Shown: positions 9,808 through 19,302, counted from the stretch's first letter. The stretch: DNA of 64,000 nucleotides from Collinsella sp. TM09-10AT (GCF_003436275.1 NZ_QSOP01000007.1:32381-96380), one strand, 5' to 3'. Notes: a model not told the origin generated them from the letters alone. Numbers and translations: made by a program.

Positions 9808-12261
9808 ATGGCTCAACAACTGTCGCTGTTTGGTTCGCCGGAACCGGAGGAGGTTCCAGCGGCGCCCGTGCCCGCCGCTGCACCGGCCAAGCCCGAGCAT
9901 ACACTTGACCCCATCGCCGCCTACGCGAGCGTGGTCCTCGACATTCCCACCCGTGCGCTGTCCGAACCGTTTGTTTACGGCATCCCTGAGCCCCTTGCCA
10001 ACGATGCCCAGATCGGCTCCACCGTCCTAGTTCATTTTGGCAACCGTGCGGCCGCGGGCTACATCGTCGACATCGCGCCCGAGCTGGGCGACCTGCAAGG
10101 TAACGACGCTCTCGACCCCGCGCGCGTCAAGCCTATCGAGGCTATCCTCAGCAAGCCGCTCTTTACCGCCGAGGCCGCCCGTATCGCACGTTGGATGAGC
10201 CGCGAGTACGTCGCGACGCTTTCCGAGTGCCTGCGCCTGTTCTTGCCTCCGGGCGGCAGCCCGCGCGTGGTCAAGGGCGATGACGGCGCATGGTCGGTTG
10301 AGCGTCCCGCCGTCAAACCCATCCAAAACCGCTGGGTGATGCTTACGCCCGAAGGCTTTGACTACACGCCGCCCAAGACCGCGGTCCGCCAGCGCCAGCT
10401 CATTGAGGCGCTTCAGTGCGGCCCCGTTACGACGCGCGACCTCAACCTGCTTTACAACAGCATGTCGGCGACCATCAAGGCGCTCGAAAAACGTGGCGTC
10501 GTGGTGGTGGAAGAGCGCCGCGCCTGGCGTGGCTGCAGCGAGCAGACCACGCTGTCCTCGGCGAGTGGGAAGGCCCCGGTGGCACTCACCAACGGCCAGC
10601 AGCAGGCCCTCGCGCAGATTGAGCGCGCCCGCCTTGACGCCCACGGCGACGTGGTCCTTGTCGATGGCGTCACCGGTTCCGGCAAAACCGAGGTCTACCT
10701 CTCGGCGATTGAGCGCGTGCTGGCGGCCGGCCGTTCGGCCTGCGTGCTCGTACCCGAGATCTCGCTGACGGCCCAGACCGTCGGCCGCTTCCGCTCGCGC
10801 TTTGGCGAGACGGTCGCTGTGTTCCACTCGCGTCTTTCGGCCGGCGAGCGCCTGGACCAGTGGGATATGGTCGCCAGCGGTGCCGCGCGCGTGGTCGTGG
10901 GCGCCCGCTCGGCGCTCTTTTGCCCGCTCAGCGATCTGGGCCTCATTATTATCGACGAGGAGCACGAGACCAGCTACAAGCAGGGCTCCAGCCCGCGATA
11001 CCATGCGCGCGAGGTGGCTGCCGAGATGGCGCGCCGCTATCGGTGTCCGCTCGTGCTGGGCTCCGCCACGCCCTCGGCTGAGACCCTCGACCGCTGCCGC
11101 CGCGGCACGTACAACGGAGCAACCTGGACGCGTGTCGAGATGCCCGAGCGCCCGGGACACGCCGTGTTGCCCACAGTCCGCATTGCCGACCTACGCCGCG
11201 AGTTCGCACACGGCAGCCGCTCCATGTTCTCAAAACCGCTGATGGAGGGCCTGGAGCGTGTAGTCGAGCGCCGCGAAAAGGCCGTGTTGCTGCACAACCG
11301 TCGCGGTTTTGCGCCGTTCCTTATGTGCCGCGAATGCGGCTGCGTGCCCACCTGCAACCACTGCTCCACCGCGCTCACGTACCACGAGCGCACGCACACG
11401 CTGCAATGCCACACCTGCGGATCGTCCTGGCGCGTGCAGCCCTATCCGGCCCCCACGAGCCGCTGTCCCAAATGCGGCAGCCGCTATCTGGCAAAAATGG
11501 GCCTGGGCACGCAGCAGATCGAGGATGCGCTGCACCAGATGCTGCCCGAGGATGTCGCCATTATTCGCATGGACGCCGATTCCACGCGCGGCAAGGACGC
11601 GCACAAAAAGCTGCTCGAGCAGTTCGATGCCGCCGATTGCGCGGTGCTGCTGGGTACCCAGATGATCGCCAAGGGCCTCGACTTTCCCGAGGTCACGCTT
11701 GTGGGCGTGGTCAATGCCGACTTTGCCCTCAAGCTGCCCGATTTTAGAGCGGGGGAGCGCGCCTACGATTTGCTGGAGCAGGTCGCGGGCCGTGCCGGAC
11801 GCGGAGATCGCCCCGGTGAGGTTATCATCCAGACCTACCTGCCCGAGGACCCGGTCATTCGCGCCGTCGCTGAGCACGACCGCTCGATCTTTACCGACTA
11901 CGATCTGGACCAGCGCCGCGACGCGCTGTACCCGCCGTTCGTGCGCCTGGCCAACATCTTGGTATGGTCGACGAACGCGGATGACGCGCGAGACTATATC
12001 GGGCGCATCGCGAAACTCCTTAAGCGTCGCTGGCATGCCGCCGCGCCTGACTTTTTGCGGGCGGGGAGCGCCGTGCCGCAGGTGCTTGGTCCGGCTTCGT
12101 GTGTAATCGAGAGAGCCAAGGACCGTTATCGCTTCCACCTGCTTGTGAAGTCGCCCGTGGGGTACCATGTCTCTGATGATATCGACGCCTGCCTCATAGA
12201 GGTGGGCTCCGTGCGCGGCGTGAGCGTGAGCGTTGACGTCGACGCCTATGATTTGATGTAA
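9808..12261 (+). CDS. priA: Primosomal replication protein N' (PriA helicase)
   Basis: 3'-5' superfamily 2 helicase that reloads the replisome at stalled forks. 817 residues. A PriA-type 3'-DNA-binding domain fills about residues 30-200. Helicase motif I is DGVTGSGKTEVY near 289-300, motif II is IIDEEHETSYK near 385, and motifs V/VI lie near GTQMIAKGLDFP and QVAGRAGRG. The zinc-binding insert shows paired cysteines (CRECGC, CNHC, CHTCG, CPKCG) between about 510 and 565. The ATG at 9808 has AGAGGTGG directly upstream. The first 25 residues are Pro/Ala-rich and poorly conserved. The def gene follows by 18 bp, so co-transcription is likely. Confidence 0.95.
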   Translation: MAQQLSLFGSPEPEEVPAAPVPAAAPAKPEHTLDPIAAYASVVLDIPTRALSEPFVYGIPEPLANDAQIGSTVLVHFGNRAAAGYIVDIAPELGDLQGNDALDPARVKPIEAILSKPLFTAEAARIARWMSREYVATLSECLRLFLPPGGSPRVVKGDDGAWSVERPAVKPIQNRWVMLTPEGFDYTPPKTAVRQRQLIEALQCGPVTTRDLNLLYNSMSATIKALEKRGVVVVEERRAWRGCSEQTTLSSASGKAPVALTNGQQQALAQIERARLDAHGDVVLVDGVTGSGKTEVYLSAIERVLAAGRSACVLVPEISLTAQTVGRFRSRFGETVAVFHSRLSAGERLDQWDMVASGAARVVVGARSALFCPLSDLGLIIIDEEHETSYKQGSSPRYHAREVAAEMARRYRCPLVLGSATPSAETLDRCRRGTYNGATWTRVEMPERPGHAVLPTVRIADLRREFAHGSRSMFSKPLMEGLERVVERREKAVLLHNRRGFAPFLMCRECGCVPTCNHCSTALTYHERTHTLQCHTCGSSWRVQPYPAPTSRCPKCGSRYLAKMGLGTQQIEDALHQMLPEDVAIIRMDADSTRGKDAHKKLLEQFDAADCAVLLGTQMIAKGLDFPEVTLVGVVNADFALKLPDFRAGERAYDLLEQVAGRAGRGDRPGEVIIQTYLPEDPVIRAVAEHDRSIFTDYDLDQRRDALYPPFVRLANILVWSTNADDARDYIGRIAKLLKRRWHAAAPDFLRAGSAVPQVLGPASCVIERAKDRYRFHLLVKSPVGYHVSDDIDACLIEVGSVRGVSVSVDVDAYDLM

Positions 12262-12279
12262 CAACCCGAAAGGATGGCC

Positions 12280-12816
12280 ATGGAAGCCAACGGAATCGTA
12301 CTGTCGCCCGACCCTCGTCTGCGCCAGGAGTGCGCCGTGATCGAGGAGATCACTCCGGCGATCGAGGCGCTTGCCGAGAAGATGAAGAAGATGATGTTCG
12401 ACAACGGCGGTTGCGGTCTGGCTGCCCCGCAGATCGGTGAGCTTATTCAGCTCGTCACCATCGACTGCGACTACAGCGACAAGAATGACTACGATCCCTA
12501 CGTGCTCATCAACCCTGTCATTGTTGAGCAGAGCGACCATCTGGTGCCGTTTAGCGAGGGCTGCCTGTCCATTCCCGGTATTAGCTGCGAGATCGAGCGT
12601 CCCGACCATGTCGTCGTCGAGGCGTACGACCTGGATGCCAACCTGATTCGCTACGAGGCCTCGGGCGACCTGTTCTGCGTGTGCTTGCAGCACGAGATCG
12701 ATCACCTGCATGGCAACACCATGTTCGAGCGACTGAAGCCGATGCAGAGGATCAAGGCCGTCAAGGAGTACCAGGACGCCCTGGCCCGCGGCGCTCGACC
12801 GGGCGAGACGGAGTAG
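12280..12816 (+). CDS. def: Peptide deformylase
   Basis: Metalloenzyme that removes the N-formyl group from nascent proteins. About 178 residues. All three metal/active-site motifs are present: GCGLAAPQIG near 45, EGCLSIP near 95 and QHEIDHL near 140 (Cys and two His bind the metal). The ATG at 12280 (MEANGIV) is preferred because GAAAGGA ends about 6 nt before it; an in-frame ATG at 12274 overlaps that Shine-Dalgarno sequence. It sits 18 bp after priA and before fmt, the usual def-fmt association, but a palindromic element and about 200 bp separate it from fmt. Confidence 0.94.
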   Translation: MEANGIVLSPDPRLRQECAVIEEITPAIEALAEKMKKMMFDNGGCGLAAPQIGELIQLVTIDCDYSDKNDYDPYVLINPVIVEQSDHLVPFSEGCLSIPGISCEIERPDHVVVEAYDLDANLIRYEASGDLFCVCLQHEIDHLHGNTMFERLKPMQRIKAVKEYQDALARGARPGETE

Positions 12817-12824
12817 GTCCCACC

Positions 12825-12926
12825 GTCCCCGGTGCTGAGCGCCCACATATCATCCCGTGCTCAAACATTCTCGCTTTGCTGCGAAACTGCGCGCGGGACG
12901 ATATGTGGGCGCTCAGCACCGGGGAC
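12825..12926. repeat. 102-bp intergenic palindromic element (def-fmt)
   Basis: 33-nt arms at 12825-12857 and 12894-12926 pair with one mismatch that would still be G-U in RNA (outer end GTCCCCGGTGCTGAGCGCC). The loop contains TCGC / GCGA pairing. Same size and arm length as the element at 9674-9775. The 217 bp from here to fmt hold no convincing gene; a 37-codon hydrophobic ORF at 12971-13084 lacks a usable ribosome binding site. Confidence 0.82.
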
Positions 12927-13143
12927 TGCGTTGTTCTGGCTCGGTTCGCCCGGGTGCCGTCGGGCCAGGGATGGGCGTCTTCGCTGATAGGTGCTTTGCT
13001 GAAAGAGCTGCTTTTATTGCGGCTCTTTCTTTGGTTTTGGGTATATTTGTTCTTGTTGAAATGTTATTGCGGATGGGCTGGTGACTTGGCTTTCCGCTGT
13101 TCTTTGTAGCCGTCTCGGCTTTGGTTGAGAGGAGACGATTTTT

Positions 13144-14064
13144 ATGCGTATTGTGTTTATGGGTACGCCTGATTTTGCTGTGCCTTCTTTGACTTCGCTT
13201 GTTGAGGCTGGGAATGAGATTGCGCTTGTTGTTACTCGTCCTGATGCTGTTCGCGGGCGTGGTAAGAAGCTTGAGCCGTCTCCTGTTAAGGCTAAGGCGC
13301 TCGAGCTTGGTTTGCCTGTTGTTGAGGCTAATCGTATGACGCCTGAGGTTGTTGAGGTGCTCAAGGCTGCGCAGGCTGATATTTTCTGTGTGGCTGCTTA
13401 TGGCTGTATTTTGCCTGATGAGGTGCTTCATATAGCGCCGCTTGGTATTGTGAATGTTCATGCGTCCTTGCTGCCTCGTTGGCGTGGGGCTGCTCCTATT
13501 CAGCGTGCCATTCTTGCTGGTGATGAGATTGCTGGCGTTTCTATCATGCGCATTGGGCATGGCGTGGATACCGGCGCCTATTGTGCGCAGGCCTCGACCT
13601 CGGTTGCCGGTAAGCATGCCGAGGCGCTGACTATGGAGCTCGCTGAGCTCGGCGGCAAACTGCTTGCCGATACGCTTCCTTCTCTTGCCGATGGCACCGC
13701 CGTGTGGATCGAACAGGATGAGGCGCTCGTTACCCATGCTGCCAAGATTTCTAAGCAGGAGATGCGCTTGGATCCGCAAATGTCGGCGCTTGATTGCGTG
13801 CGTCATGTGCTGGCCTCATCCGATACCGCGCCTGCTCGTTGCGTGATTGCCGGCAAGACCGTGCGTGTGCTCGATGCTGCGGCGGCTGATGTGTCGCTTG
13901 GCGAGGGTCAGGTTCTCGTTCAGGCTAAGCGTGTTTACCTTGGCCTTTCCGATGGCTCGGTTGAGTTGCTCGAGGTTAAGCCTGATGGCAAGCGTGCTAT
14001 GGTCGCTTCTGCTTGGGCTGCTGGCCTGCAGGGTGCCGATCTTTCGTGGGGTGTTTTGTCATGA
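13144..14064 (+). CDS. fmt: Methionyl-tRNA formyltransferase
   Basis: Formylates initiator Met-tRNA using 10-formyl-tetrahydrofolate. 306 residues, normal length. The catalytic region reads NVHASLLPRWRGAAPIQ near residue 105, with the active-site Asn/His, and GVSIMRIGHGVDTGA follows. The C-terminal OB-like tRNA-binding domain is present. GAGAGGAGACG lies upstream of the ATG. The stop overlaps the rsmB start (ATGA). Oddly, roughly the first 130 codons are dominated by T-ending synonymous codons (GTT, CTT, GCT), unlike gltX, priA and the later part of fmt itself; the change is near 13550. Confidence 0.95.
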   Translation: MRIVFMGTPDFAVPSLTSLVEAGNEIALVVTRPDAVRGRGKKLEPSPVKAKALELGLPVVEANRMTPEVVEVLKAAQADIFCVAAYGCILPDEVLHIAPLGIVNVHASLLPRWRGAAPIQRAILAGDEIAGVSIMRIGHGVDTGAYCAQASTSVAGKHAEALTMELAELGGKLLADTLPSLADGTAVWIEQDEALVTHAAKISKQEMRLDPQMSALDCVRHVLASSDTAPARCVIAGKTVRVLDAAAADVSLGEGQVLVQAKRVYLGLSDGSVELLEVKPDGKRAMVASAWAAGLQGADLSWGVLS

Positions 14065-15464
14065 GCAAGCTGTCTCCCGCGCGCAAGCTTGCGCTCGATG
14101 TGCTGATGGAGGCCGATCGCCGTGGCATGTATGCGCGCGACGTGTTGTCTTCCCGTGCTTCCGCCAAGGCCATTGACCAGCGCGATTCTGCGTTTGCCGC
14201 TCGCTTGGCGCTCGGTGTTGCCGCCACGCAGGGTGTTTTGGACGAGCTGCTCGATCAGTTTCTCGATAAGCCCAAAAAGGTTGCGCCGCGCGTTCGCATG
14301 GCGCTTCGTATCTCGGCCTTCGAGATGCTCTACCTGCATACGCCGGGCCGTGTTGCCGTAAGTCAGGGTGTTGAACTGGTTCGTTGCGGTGCTAAGTCCG
14401 CCGCCGGCTTGGCCAATGCTGTACTGCATAAGGTTGCGGACAATGTTGAGGACTTTGCCACGGCATCCGACATGGATGAGTCCGAGCGACGCTTGGTTCG
14501 TCTGTCGCGCCTTATGGGTCTTCCTCGCTGGCTGTGCGCTCGCATTATGGCGTCGTTTGACACGCCCGAGGGTGCGCTGAACTTTGCCGGCAATCTGGCC
14601 CCCGCGCCGCTGGCCCTGCATGAGAACGCCTTTGCGACTAAGCTCGATCCGTATATTTCGCAGCTTGTGGCACCCGTGTTCCCGGGCTGCCATGCCCCGG
14701 TTGATGCCCAGGTTACCGTTGCTTCGGGTGTGTTTGAGCGTGCTGCCGCGGTGGCATCTGATCTCAACGCGCAACTTATCGCCACAGCTGCCACGCGCCC
14801 TGGTAGCTGCCTTGAGATTGGTGCTGGTCGTGGCACCAAGACCTATGTGATGATGTGCCAGGCCAAGCGTGCGGGCTATGAGCGTCAGCATACGGCGCTC
14901 GATCTGCATGATCGCAAGTGCGATCTGAATCTCGCTCGCCTGCATAAGGCCGACATTCAGGGCGTTCGTACGGTTTCGGGTGATGCTTGCGAGCTTGATG
15001 AGGTGCTCACATCATTTGATGCCATGCTTGGCGAGCCGGTTAAGTTCGACACGGTCTTTATCGACGCGCCGTGCTCTGGCACCGGCACTATGCGCCGTCA
15101 TCCCGAGATTCCGTGGCGTCTGACCGAAAAGGATGTGACGGTTGAGCTGCCCAAACTGCAGCTGACGATGCTCAAAGAGGCTGCCGCGCGCGTGGCTACT
15201 GGCGGCGAGCTCATCTATGCGACGTGCTCGGTCTTTGACGAAGAGAACACGCAGGTCGTGGATGCTTTCCTAAACTCTCCCGAGGGTACCGGTTTTAGCC
15301 TGGAGTCGCTCTCCGAGGCGCAGATCCTGCAACTGCCCGATTTCGAGCAGGCCAAGAAGCTGGTAGCCGTCCGTCAAAACGACCGTGGCCTCTTCCAAAG
15401 CGTGCCGGTAAACGCCGACTCCTACGACGGCCACTTTTGCGCCCGCCTGGTCCGCAACTCATAG
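14061..15464 (+). CDS. rsmB: 16S rRNA (cytosine-967-C5)-methyltransferase
   Basis: SAM-dependent rRNA methyltransferase of the RsmB/Sun family, 467 residues. The N-terminal NusB-like RNA-binding domain is at about 1-130. The Rossmann methyltransferase domain shows LEIGAGRGTKT near 253, the motif IV block DAPCSGTGTMRRHP near 337 and the catalytic-cysteine motif ATCSVF near 392. The ATG at 14061 overlaps the fmt stop as ATGA and gives MSKLSPARKLALDVL, the expected N-terminus. Coupled with fmt; a strong terminator follows at 15484. Confidence 0.94.
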   Translation: MSKLSPARKLALDVLMEADRRGMYARDVLSSRASAKAIDQRDSAFAARLALGVAATQGVLDELLDQFLDKPKKVAPRVRMALRISAFEMLYLHTPGRVAVSQGVELVRCGAKSAAGLANAVLHKVADNVEDFATASDMDESERRLVRLSRLMGLPRWLCARIMASFDTPEGALNFAGNLAPAPLALHENAFATKLDPYISQLVAPVFPGCHAPVDAQVTVASGVFERAAAVASDLNAQLIATAATRPGSCLEIGAGRGTKTYVMMCQAKRAGYERQHTALDLHDRKCDLNLARLHKADIQGVRTVSGDACELDEVLTSFDAMLGEPVKFDTVFIDAPCSGTGTMRRHPEIPWRLTEKDVTVELPKLQLTMLKEAAARVATGGELIYATCSVFDEENTQVVDAFLNSPEGTGFSLESLSEAQILQLPDFEQAKKLVAVRQNDRGLFQSVPVNADSYDGHFCARLVRNS

Positions 15465-15483
15465 AGCTACCTGCGACACAAAG

Positions 15484-15521
15484 AAACAGCCCCGCGATCG
15501 GTGTTGATCGCGGGGCTGTTT
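15484..15521. terminator. Intrinsic terminator between rsmB and the zinc-ribbon gene
   Basis: Perfect 16-nt arms (AAACAGCCCCGCGATC at 15484-15499 with its complement at 15506-15521) and a 6-nt loop. It serves the convergent genes rsmB (+) and the FmdB-like gene (-). Confidence 0.88.
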
Positions 15522-15526
15522 GGTTT

Positions 15527-15763
15527 CTAGTGGTTATGCGGGCAGTTGGCGCAGCAGCCGCTTGTGGCGCTGGTGCTGGAGCCGCCGCTGCGCTGGTCGG
15601 TGTTGTAGAAACCGCTGCCATCGAACTTAATACCGCTGGCCGAGAACGTCTTGGCCGCCGGGGCACCGCAGCTCGGGCATAGGACCTCGGGGGTCTCGGA
15701 CATGGGATGCTCAACCTCGAACACGTTGCCGCAGCTCGAGCACTTGTAATCGTAGCGCGCCAT
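15527..15763 (-). CDS. FmdB-family zinc-ribbon protein
   Basis: Small protein of 78 residues, beginning MARYDYKCSSCGNVFE, with two CxxC pairs (CSSC at 8-11, CPSC at 29-32) forming the FmdB/CxxC_CXXC_SSSS zinc ribbon. The tail is Gly/Ser-rich and ends in a second Cys/His cluster (CCANCPHNH), which may bind another metal. Role unknown; the family is often called a regulatory protein without solid proof. GGAAG lies just upstream of the start on the minus strand. Confidence 0.88.
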   Translation of the reverse strand: MARYDYKCSSCGNVFEVEHPMSETPEVLCPSCGAPAAKTFSASGIKFDGSGFYNTDQRSGGSSTSATSGCCANCPHNH

Positions 15764-15785
15764 AATACTTCCTTTTCAGCATAAA

Positions 15786-15807
15786 GCGGGCAGATCGCTC
15801 TGCCCGC
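15786..15807 (-). terminator. Terminator of the GH13-GH77 gene
   Basis: GCGGGCAGA (15786-15794) pairs with TCTGCCCGC (15799-15807), 4-nt loop. On the minus strand it is followed by TTTATG and lies 45 bp after the glucanotransferase stop. Confidence 0.65.
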
Positions 15808-15851
15808 AAAAATTCAAACAGCTGTAACTGTACCCTATATCGGGGGTTTTA

Positions 15852-18800
15852 TCACGCTTCGCCCCAGAATCTATGGGTGTTGCGCAGGAGCTGCGCAGTT
15901 TTGCCCTCGGCGGCCGCAACATCGGTCTCGTCAGCCTGCCAGGTCCAGTTGCCCGTGGCCACGCCCGGAACGTTCATGCGCGCGTCGTCGCCCAGCCCCA
16001 AGACATCTTGCAGCGGCATCATCACCAGGGGAGCGTCGCTTGCCAGCGCGTCGCTCATCAGCTTGGACGCCACCTCAACACCGCTCGGCACGTCGCCACC
16101 CGCAAAGGAACGCGTGCACCAACCGGCCAGCGTCGACGTATCGTGCGTCGAGGTGTACAGAATCTTGCCGGGCGTGGGATGCACACCGCAACGAACGTCG
16201 TAGTCGCTAAACTCCAGCACGTCCATGCCGGGGAAACCGCAGGTCGAAGCCATGGCGCGAACACCGGGCGTCAAATAGCCCAGGTCCTCGGCGATAAAGT
16301 TGAGCGGACCTAGCTCGTCGTAGGCGGTCTGGAACAGGTCCTTGCCCGGGCCCGTCAGCCAGCGACCGTCGGCGCAAGCCTTGCCCGCGGGGATACTAAA
16401 GTAGCTGTGGAATCCCAGGAAGTGATCCAGGCGCACGCGGTCGTAGAGCGAAAACGCGCGGCGCAGGCGATCCATCCACCAGCTATAGCCGTTCTGCTTC
16501 ATGTGGTCCCAGCGGAACGTCGGGTTGCCCCACACCTGACCCTCGGGCGCAAAGTTGTCGGGCGGCGCGCCCGAAATCTCAATTGCCTTGCCGGTATCGG
16601 ACAGCCAGAAATTTTCGGGCTCGCTCCACGCGTCGGCCGAATCGTCCGAGACATACATGGGGATATCGCCGATGACCTCGATGCCCTTCTTGTGTGCATA
16701 GTTCATGAGCTCGCACCAGGCCAGGTCAAAGCGGTACTGCATGTACGCCTGCAACTCTGCCTCGTCGTGGAAACGCTTGTCGTCAATCAGACGCTCGTTG
16801 TAGCGCGCGACATCGGCCGGCCAATCGTGGCGCGACTCGCCCTCAAAGTACTTCTTAACGGCCATGTAGACGCAGTACTTCTCGAGCCAGTCGGCATTGC
16901 GATGTTTAAATGCCGTGTAGAGCGGGTCTGCATCCTCGCCGCCACGGGCCTTCCAGGTTTCAAAGTCGGCGGCCAGCTCCTCGCGGCTCTCGGGCAGCAG
17001 GTCGATATTGCCCGCAAAAGCTGAGGGACCGGCGTAAGGGGAGCGGAAGAAGTCCGTAGGGTTGACGGGGAGAACCTGCCAGTAGCGCATACCCATGGCG
17101 GCCAGATGGTCGATAAAGCGACGCGTGGGTGCGCCGATCGTGCCGGGCTTGCCGTCATCGGTCGGTACCGAGGTGATATGGCACACAACGCCCGCGCCGT
17201 GATCGAGCGGCTCCTGCAAGCGCTGCTCGGCATGGTGATAGATGATCGACGAGCCCAGCGGATACAAATCGAGCGTGACTGTGCCGTTGTGGATCTCGCA
17301 CTCGTGACCGCTGATCACGTCACTCGCGCATTCGTCGAGCGCCGGAATCGTCACGCGGTGCGAATTGCGCAGACTACGGTTGATGATAACCGTCGCGGAC
17401 TCGCCATCCTTGCCCGTGCGGTTGTATGCCAGCACCTCGTCGTTGAGCGCGAAGGCCTTGATCTCGCCGTCGATCATAAACGGCAGTGCGCGACGTACGG
17501 CGGAGGCGTTTTTGACAATAGCCAGCGTGTCGAAGTCGTGCAGTTGGTCCTTGGTCGGCAGGGTGCGGCGGTTGCCCGGATCGGTTAGACCCTCCAGGCC
17601 GTATTCGTCGCCGTAGTAGATCGAAGGCACACCGGGGAAGGTCATCTGCATGAGCGTGGCGAGCCAAAAACGGCTCTTGGCCAGGCCCATTGAGTTCTCG
17701 TCCAGGCGCCATTTGCTGCGCTCGCACTCGGGCAGCTGCGACTCGTCGGGGCCGCCGCCGAGCACCGAGATGATACGCGGGCGGTCGTGGCTCGACAGCA
17801 GGTTGAGCGCGCAGGACAATGCCTCGCTCGGGTAGTTCTCGCGCAGGGTCTCGATATCCTCAGCGGCCTCGTAGGCGTTCTTGTAGCCCATCAAAAAGCC
17901 GATGACCATGTCGCGGAAGGGGTAATCCATAGCAGAGTCCAACTCGGAGCCCTGTAGGTAGCGACGCAGATGGCCGTAGCTAATCTTGTTGGAGGCGTCT
18001 TCCCAGACTTCGCCGAGCAACAGTGCGTCAGGCTTTTCGGCAAGTACGGCCTTCTTGATCTCGGCCAGGAAGTCGTCGGAAAGCTCGTCAGCGACGTCCA
18101 GGCGCCAGCCATGAGCGCCGGCACGTAGCCATTTACGGATCACGCCGTCCTTGCCCAGAAGCCGCTCGCGTACCAGCTCGGAGCTCTCATTGATGGCGGG
18201 CATGTTGCCCACGCCCCACCAGCAGTCGTACGAGCCGTCCTCGTGGAAATAAAACGCATCGCGCCACGGCGAGTCCTCGCTCTGCCACGCGCCCACGCCG
18301 GGGTAGTTGCCGTAGCGGTTGAAATAGATGGAGTCGTCACCCGTATGGTTAAAGACGCCGTCCAGGATGATGGAGATGCCCAGCTTCTCGGCTGCCTGGC
18401 ACAGCTCGGTAAAATCCTGCTCGGTGCCCAGGATTGGGTCGATCTTGGTGTAGTCGGCCGTGTCGTAGCGGTGGTTGCTCGCGGCCTCAAAGATGGGGTT
18501 GAGGTAGATGGCCGTAAAGCCCAGCTCGGCGATGCGGGGCAGGTCATTTTGGATACCCTTGAGCGAGCCGCCGTAAAAGTCCCAGGTCTTGATGGATCCG
18601 TCCTCGGCACGCTCGTACGCGGGCGGCTCGTTCCAGTCCTCGACCATGCGGCGCTGGATTCCGTTGCGTGGCTTTTCGACTTCGGCCAGCGTGCGCTCGC
18701 GCCAGTTTTCGTCGCGAGCATAGCGATCGGGGAAGATCTGGTAGACCATACCGCGCTCGTACCAGGTGGGACGGTTCTCGCGGTGCTTGTAGACGGTGAC

Positions 18801-19148
18801 CTGGAACGACGGCACTTCGGCGTAGTCGTAGGTTACGCCCTCGCCGCCGGTGCGACCTTGCGGCGCGCCTAGGCGAACCTCGGGCTGGCCCTCGATATTG
18901 CAGATAAAGCTGTACCAGATAAGACAGGGCTCGGTGCACTCAAGCTCTGCAGTAAATATGCCGTCGCCCTCGTGCGTCATGGGATACAGAGACTCACCGA
19001 TTTCATCGACCCAGGTGCGCAGCGTAAGCGTTGCCTGGTTGGGGTCGGCATCCTCCAAAATCACCGAGAGTGCAACGGAAGTTCCAGTGGTCACAGCGCC
19101 AAACGGAGTGCGAAACTGCGGCAGACGGCTGTTGTGTATCAATCTCAT
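15852..19148 (-). CDS. Fusion of GH13 alpha-amylase/neopullulanase-like enzyme and 4-alpha-glucanotransferase (MalQ)
   Basis: Bifunctional alpha-glucan enzyme, 1098 residues. A beta-sandwich N-domain (about 1-120) comes first, then a GH13 catalytic barrel (about 125-560) with the nucleophile in GWRLDVADE near 348, the acid in LLGEVWED near 380 and the third acid in SSHDRPRI near 455, then a beta C-domain. From about 650 (GVVCHITSVP) a complete GH77 glucanotransferase follows, with VRLDHFLGF near 906, the acid in EDLGY near 956 and STHDTSTLAGW near 1003. Both active sites look intact. The ATG at 19148 is chosen because the upstream ATG at 19244 precedes the likely -10 box (19209-19214); no clear Shine-Dalgarno is seen. 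It lies next to the glycogen cluster and would trim and rearrange maltodextrins. Confidence 0.9.
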   Translation of the reverse strand: MRLIHNSRLPQFRTPFGAVTTGTSVALSVILEDADPNQATLTLRTWVDEIGESLYPMTHEGDGIFTAELECTEPCLIWYSFICNIEGQPEVRLGAPQGRTGGEGVTYDYAEVPSFQVTVYKHRENRPTWYERGMVYQIFPDRYARDENWRERTLAEVEKPRNGIQRRMVEDWNEPPAYERAEDGSIKTWDFYGGSLKGIQNDLPRIAELGFTAIYLNPIFEAASNHRYDTADYTKIDPILGTEQDFTELCQAAEKLGISIILDGVFNHTGDDSIYFNRYGNYPGVGAWQSEDSPWRDAFYFHEDGSYDCWWGVGNMPAINESSELVRERLLGKDGVIRKWLRAGAHGWRLDVADELSDDFLAEIKKAVLAEKPDALLLGEVWEDASNKISYGHLRRYLQGSELDSAMDYPFRDMVIGFLMGYKNAYEAAEDIETLRENYPSEALSCALNLLSSHDRPRIISVLGGGPDESQLPECERSKWRLDENSMGLAKSRFWLATLMQMTFPGVPSIYYGDEYGLEGLTDPGNRRTLPTKDQLHDFDTLAIVKNASAVRRALPFMIDGEIKAFALNDEVLAYNRTGKDGESATVIINRSLRNSHRVTIPALDECASDVISGHECEIHNGTVTLDLYPLGSSIIYHHAEQRLQEPLDHGAGVVCHITSVPTDDGKPGTIGAPTRRFIDHLAAMGMRYWQVLPVNPTDFFRSPYAGPSAFAGNIDLLPESREELAADFETWKARGGEDADPLYTAFKHRNADWLEKYCVYMAVKKYFEGESRHDWPADVARYNERLIDDKRFHDEAELQAYMQYRFDLAWCELMNYAHKKGIEVIGDIPMYVSDDSADAWSEPENFWLSDTGKAIEISGAPPDNFAPEGQVWGNPTFRWDHMKQNGYSWWMDRLRRAFSLYDRVRLDHFLGFHSYFSIPAGKACADGRWLTGPGKDLFQTAYDELGPLNFIAEDLGYLTPGVRAMASTCGFPGMDVLEFSDYDVRCGVHPTPGKILYTSTHDTSTLAGWCTRSFAGGDVPSGVEVASKLMSDALASDAPLVMMPLQDVLGLGDDARMNVPGVATGNWTWQADETDVAAAEGKTAQLLRNTHRFWGEA

Positions 19149-19208
19149 AATACGGTCCAGTTCAATAGAATCACGGCCTGCGGGCCATGGCTTTACGCAC
19201 AGGATGTA

Positions 19209-19288
19209 AGTATATCTGTTGTACATAGGCTGTATAAACAACATCCGTTTACCATCGGCGAACGGTTGTCCTAGAAAATCGTTTTACC
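19209..19288 (-). promoter_or_regulatory. Candidate promoter and operator motifs upstream of the GH13-GH77 gene
   Basis: On the minus strand a TATACT -10 box (19214-19209) is preceded after 17 nt by a weak -35 (TTATAC). Farther upstream are GGTAAAC (19253-19247) and GGTAAAAC (19288-19281). The same GGTAAAAC words occur as an inverted pair upstream of glgB (29118-29141). A shared regulator of alpha-glucan genes is inferred. Confidence 0.5.
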
Positions 19289-19302
19289 AACTATTAACAG
19301 AG

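Noticed and set aside
12971..13084. 37-codon hydrophobic ORF between def and fmt
   Set aside because: One membrane-like segment, but no spaced ribosome binding site and no family; left as unexplained intergenic sequence.
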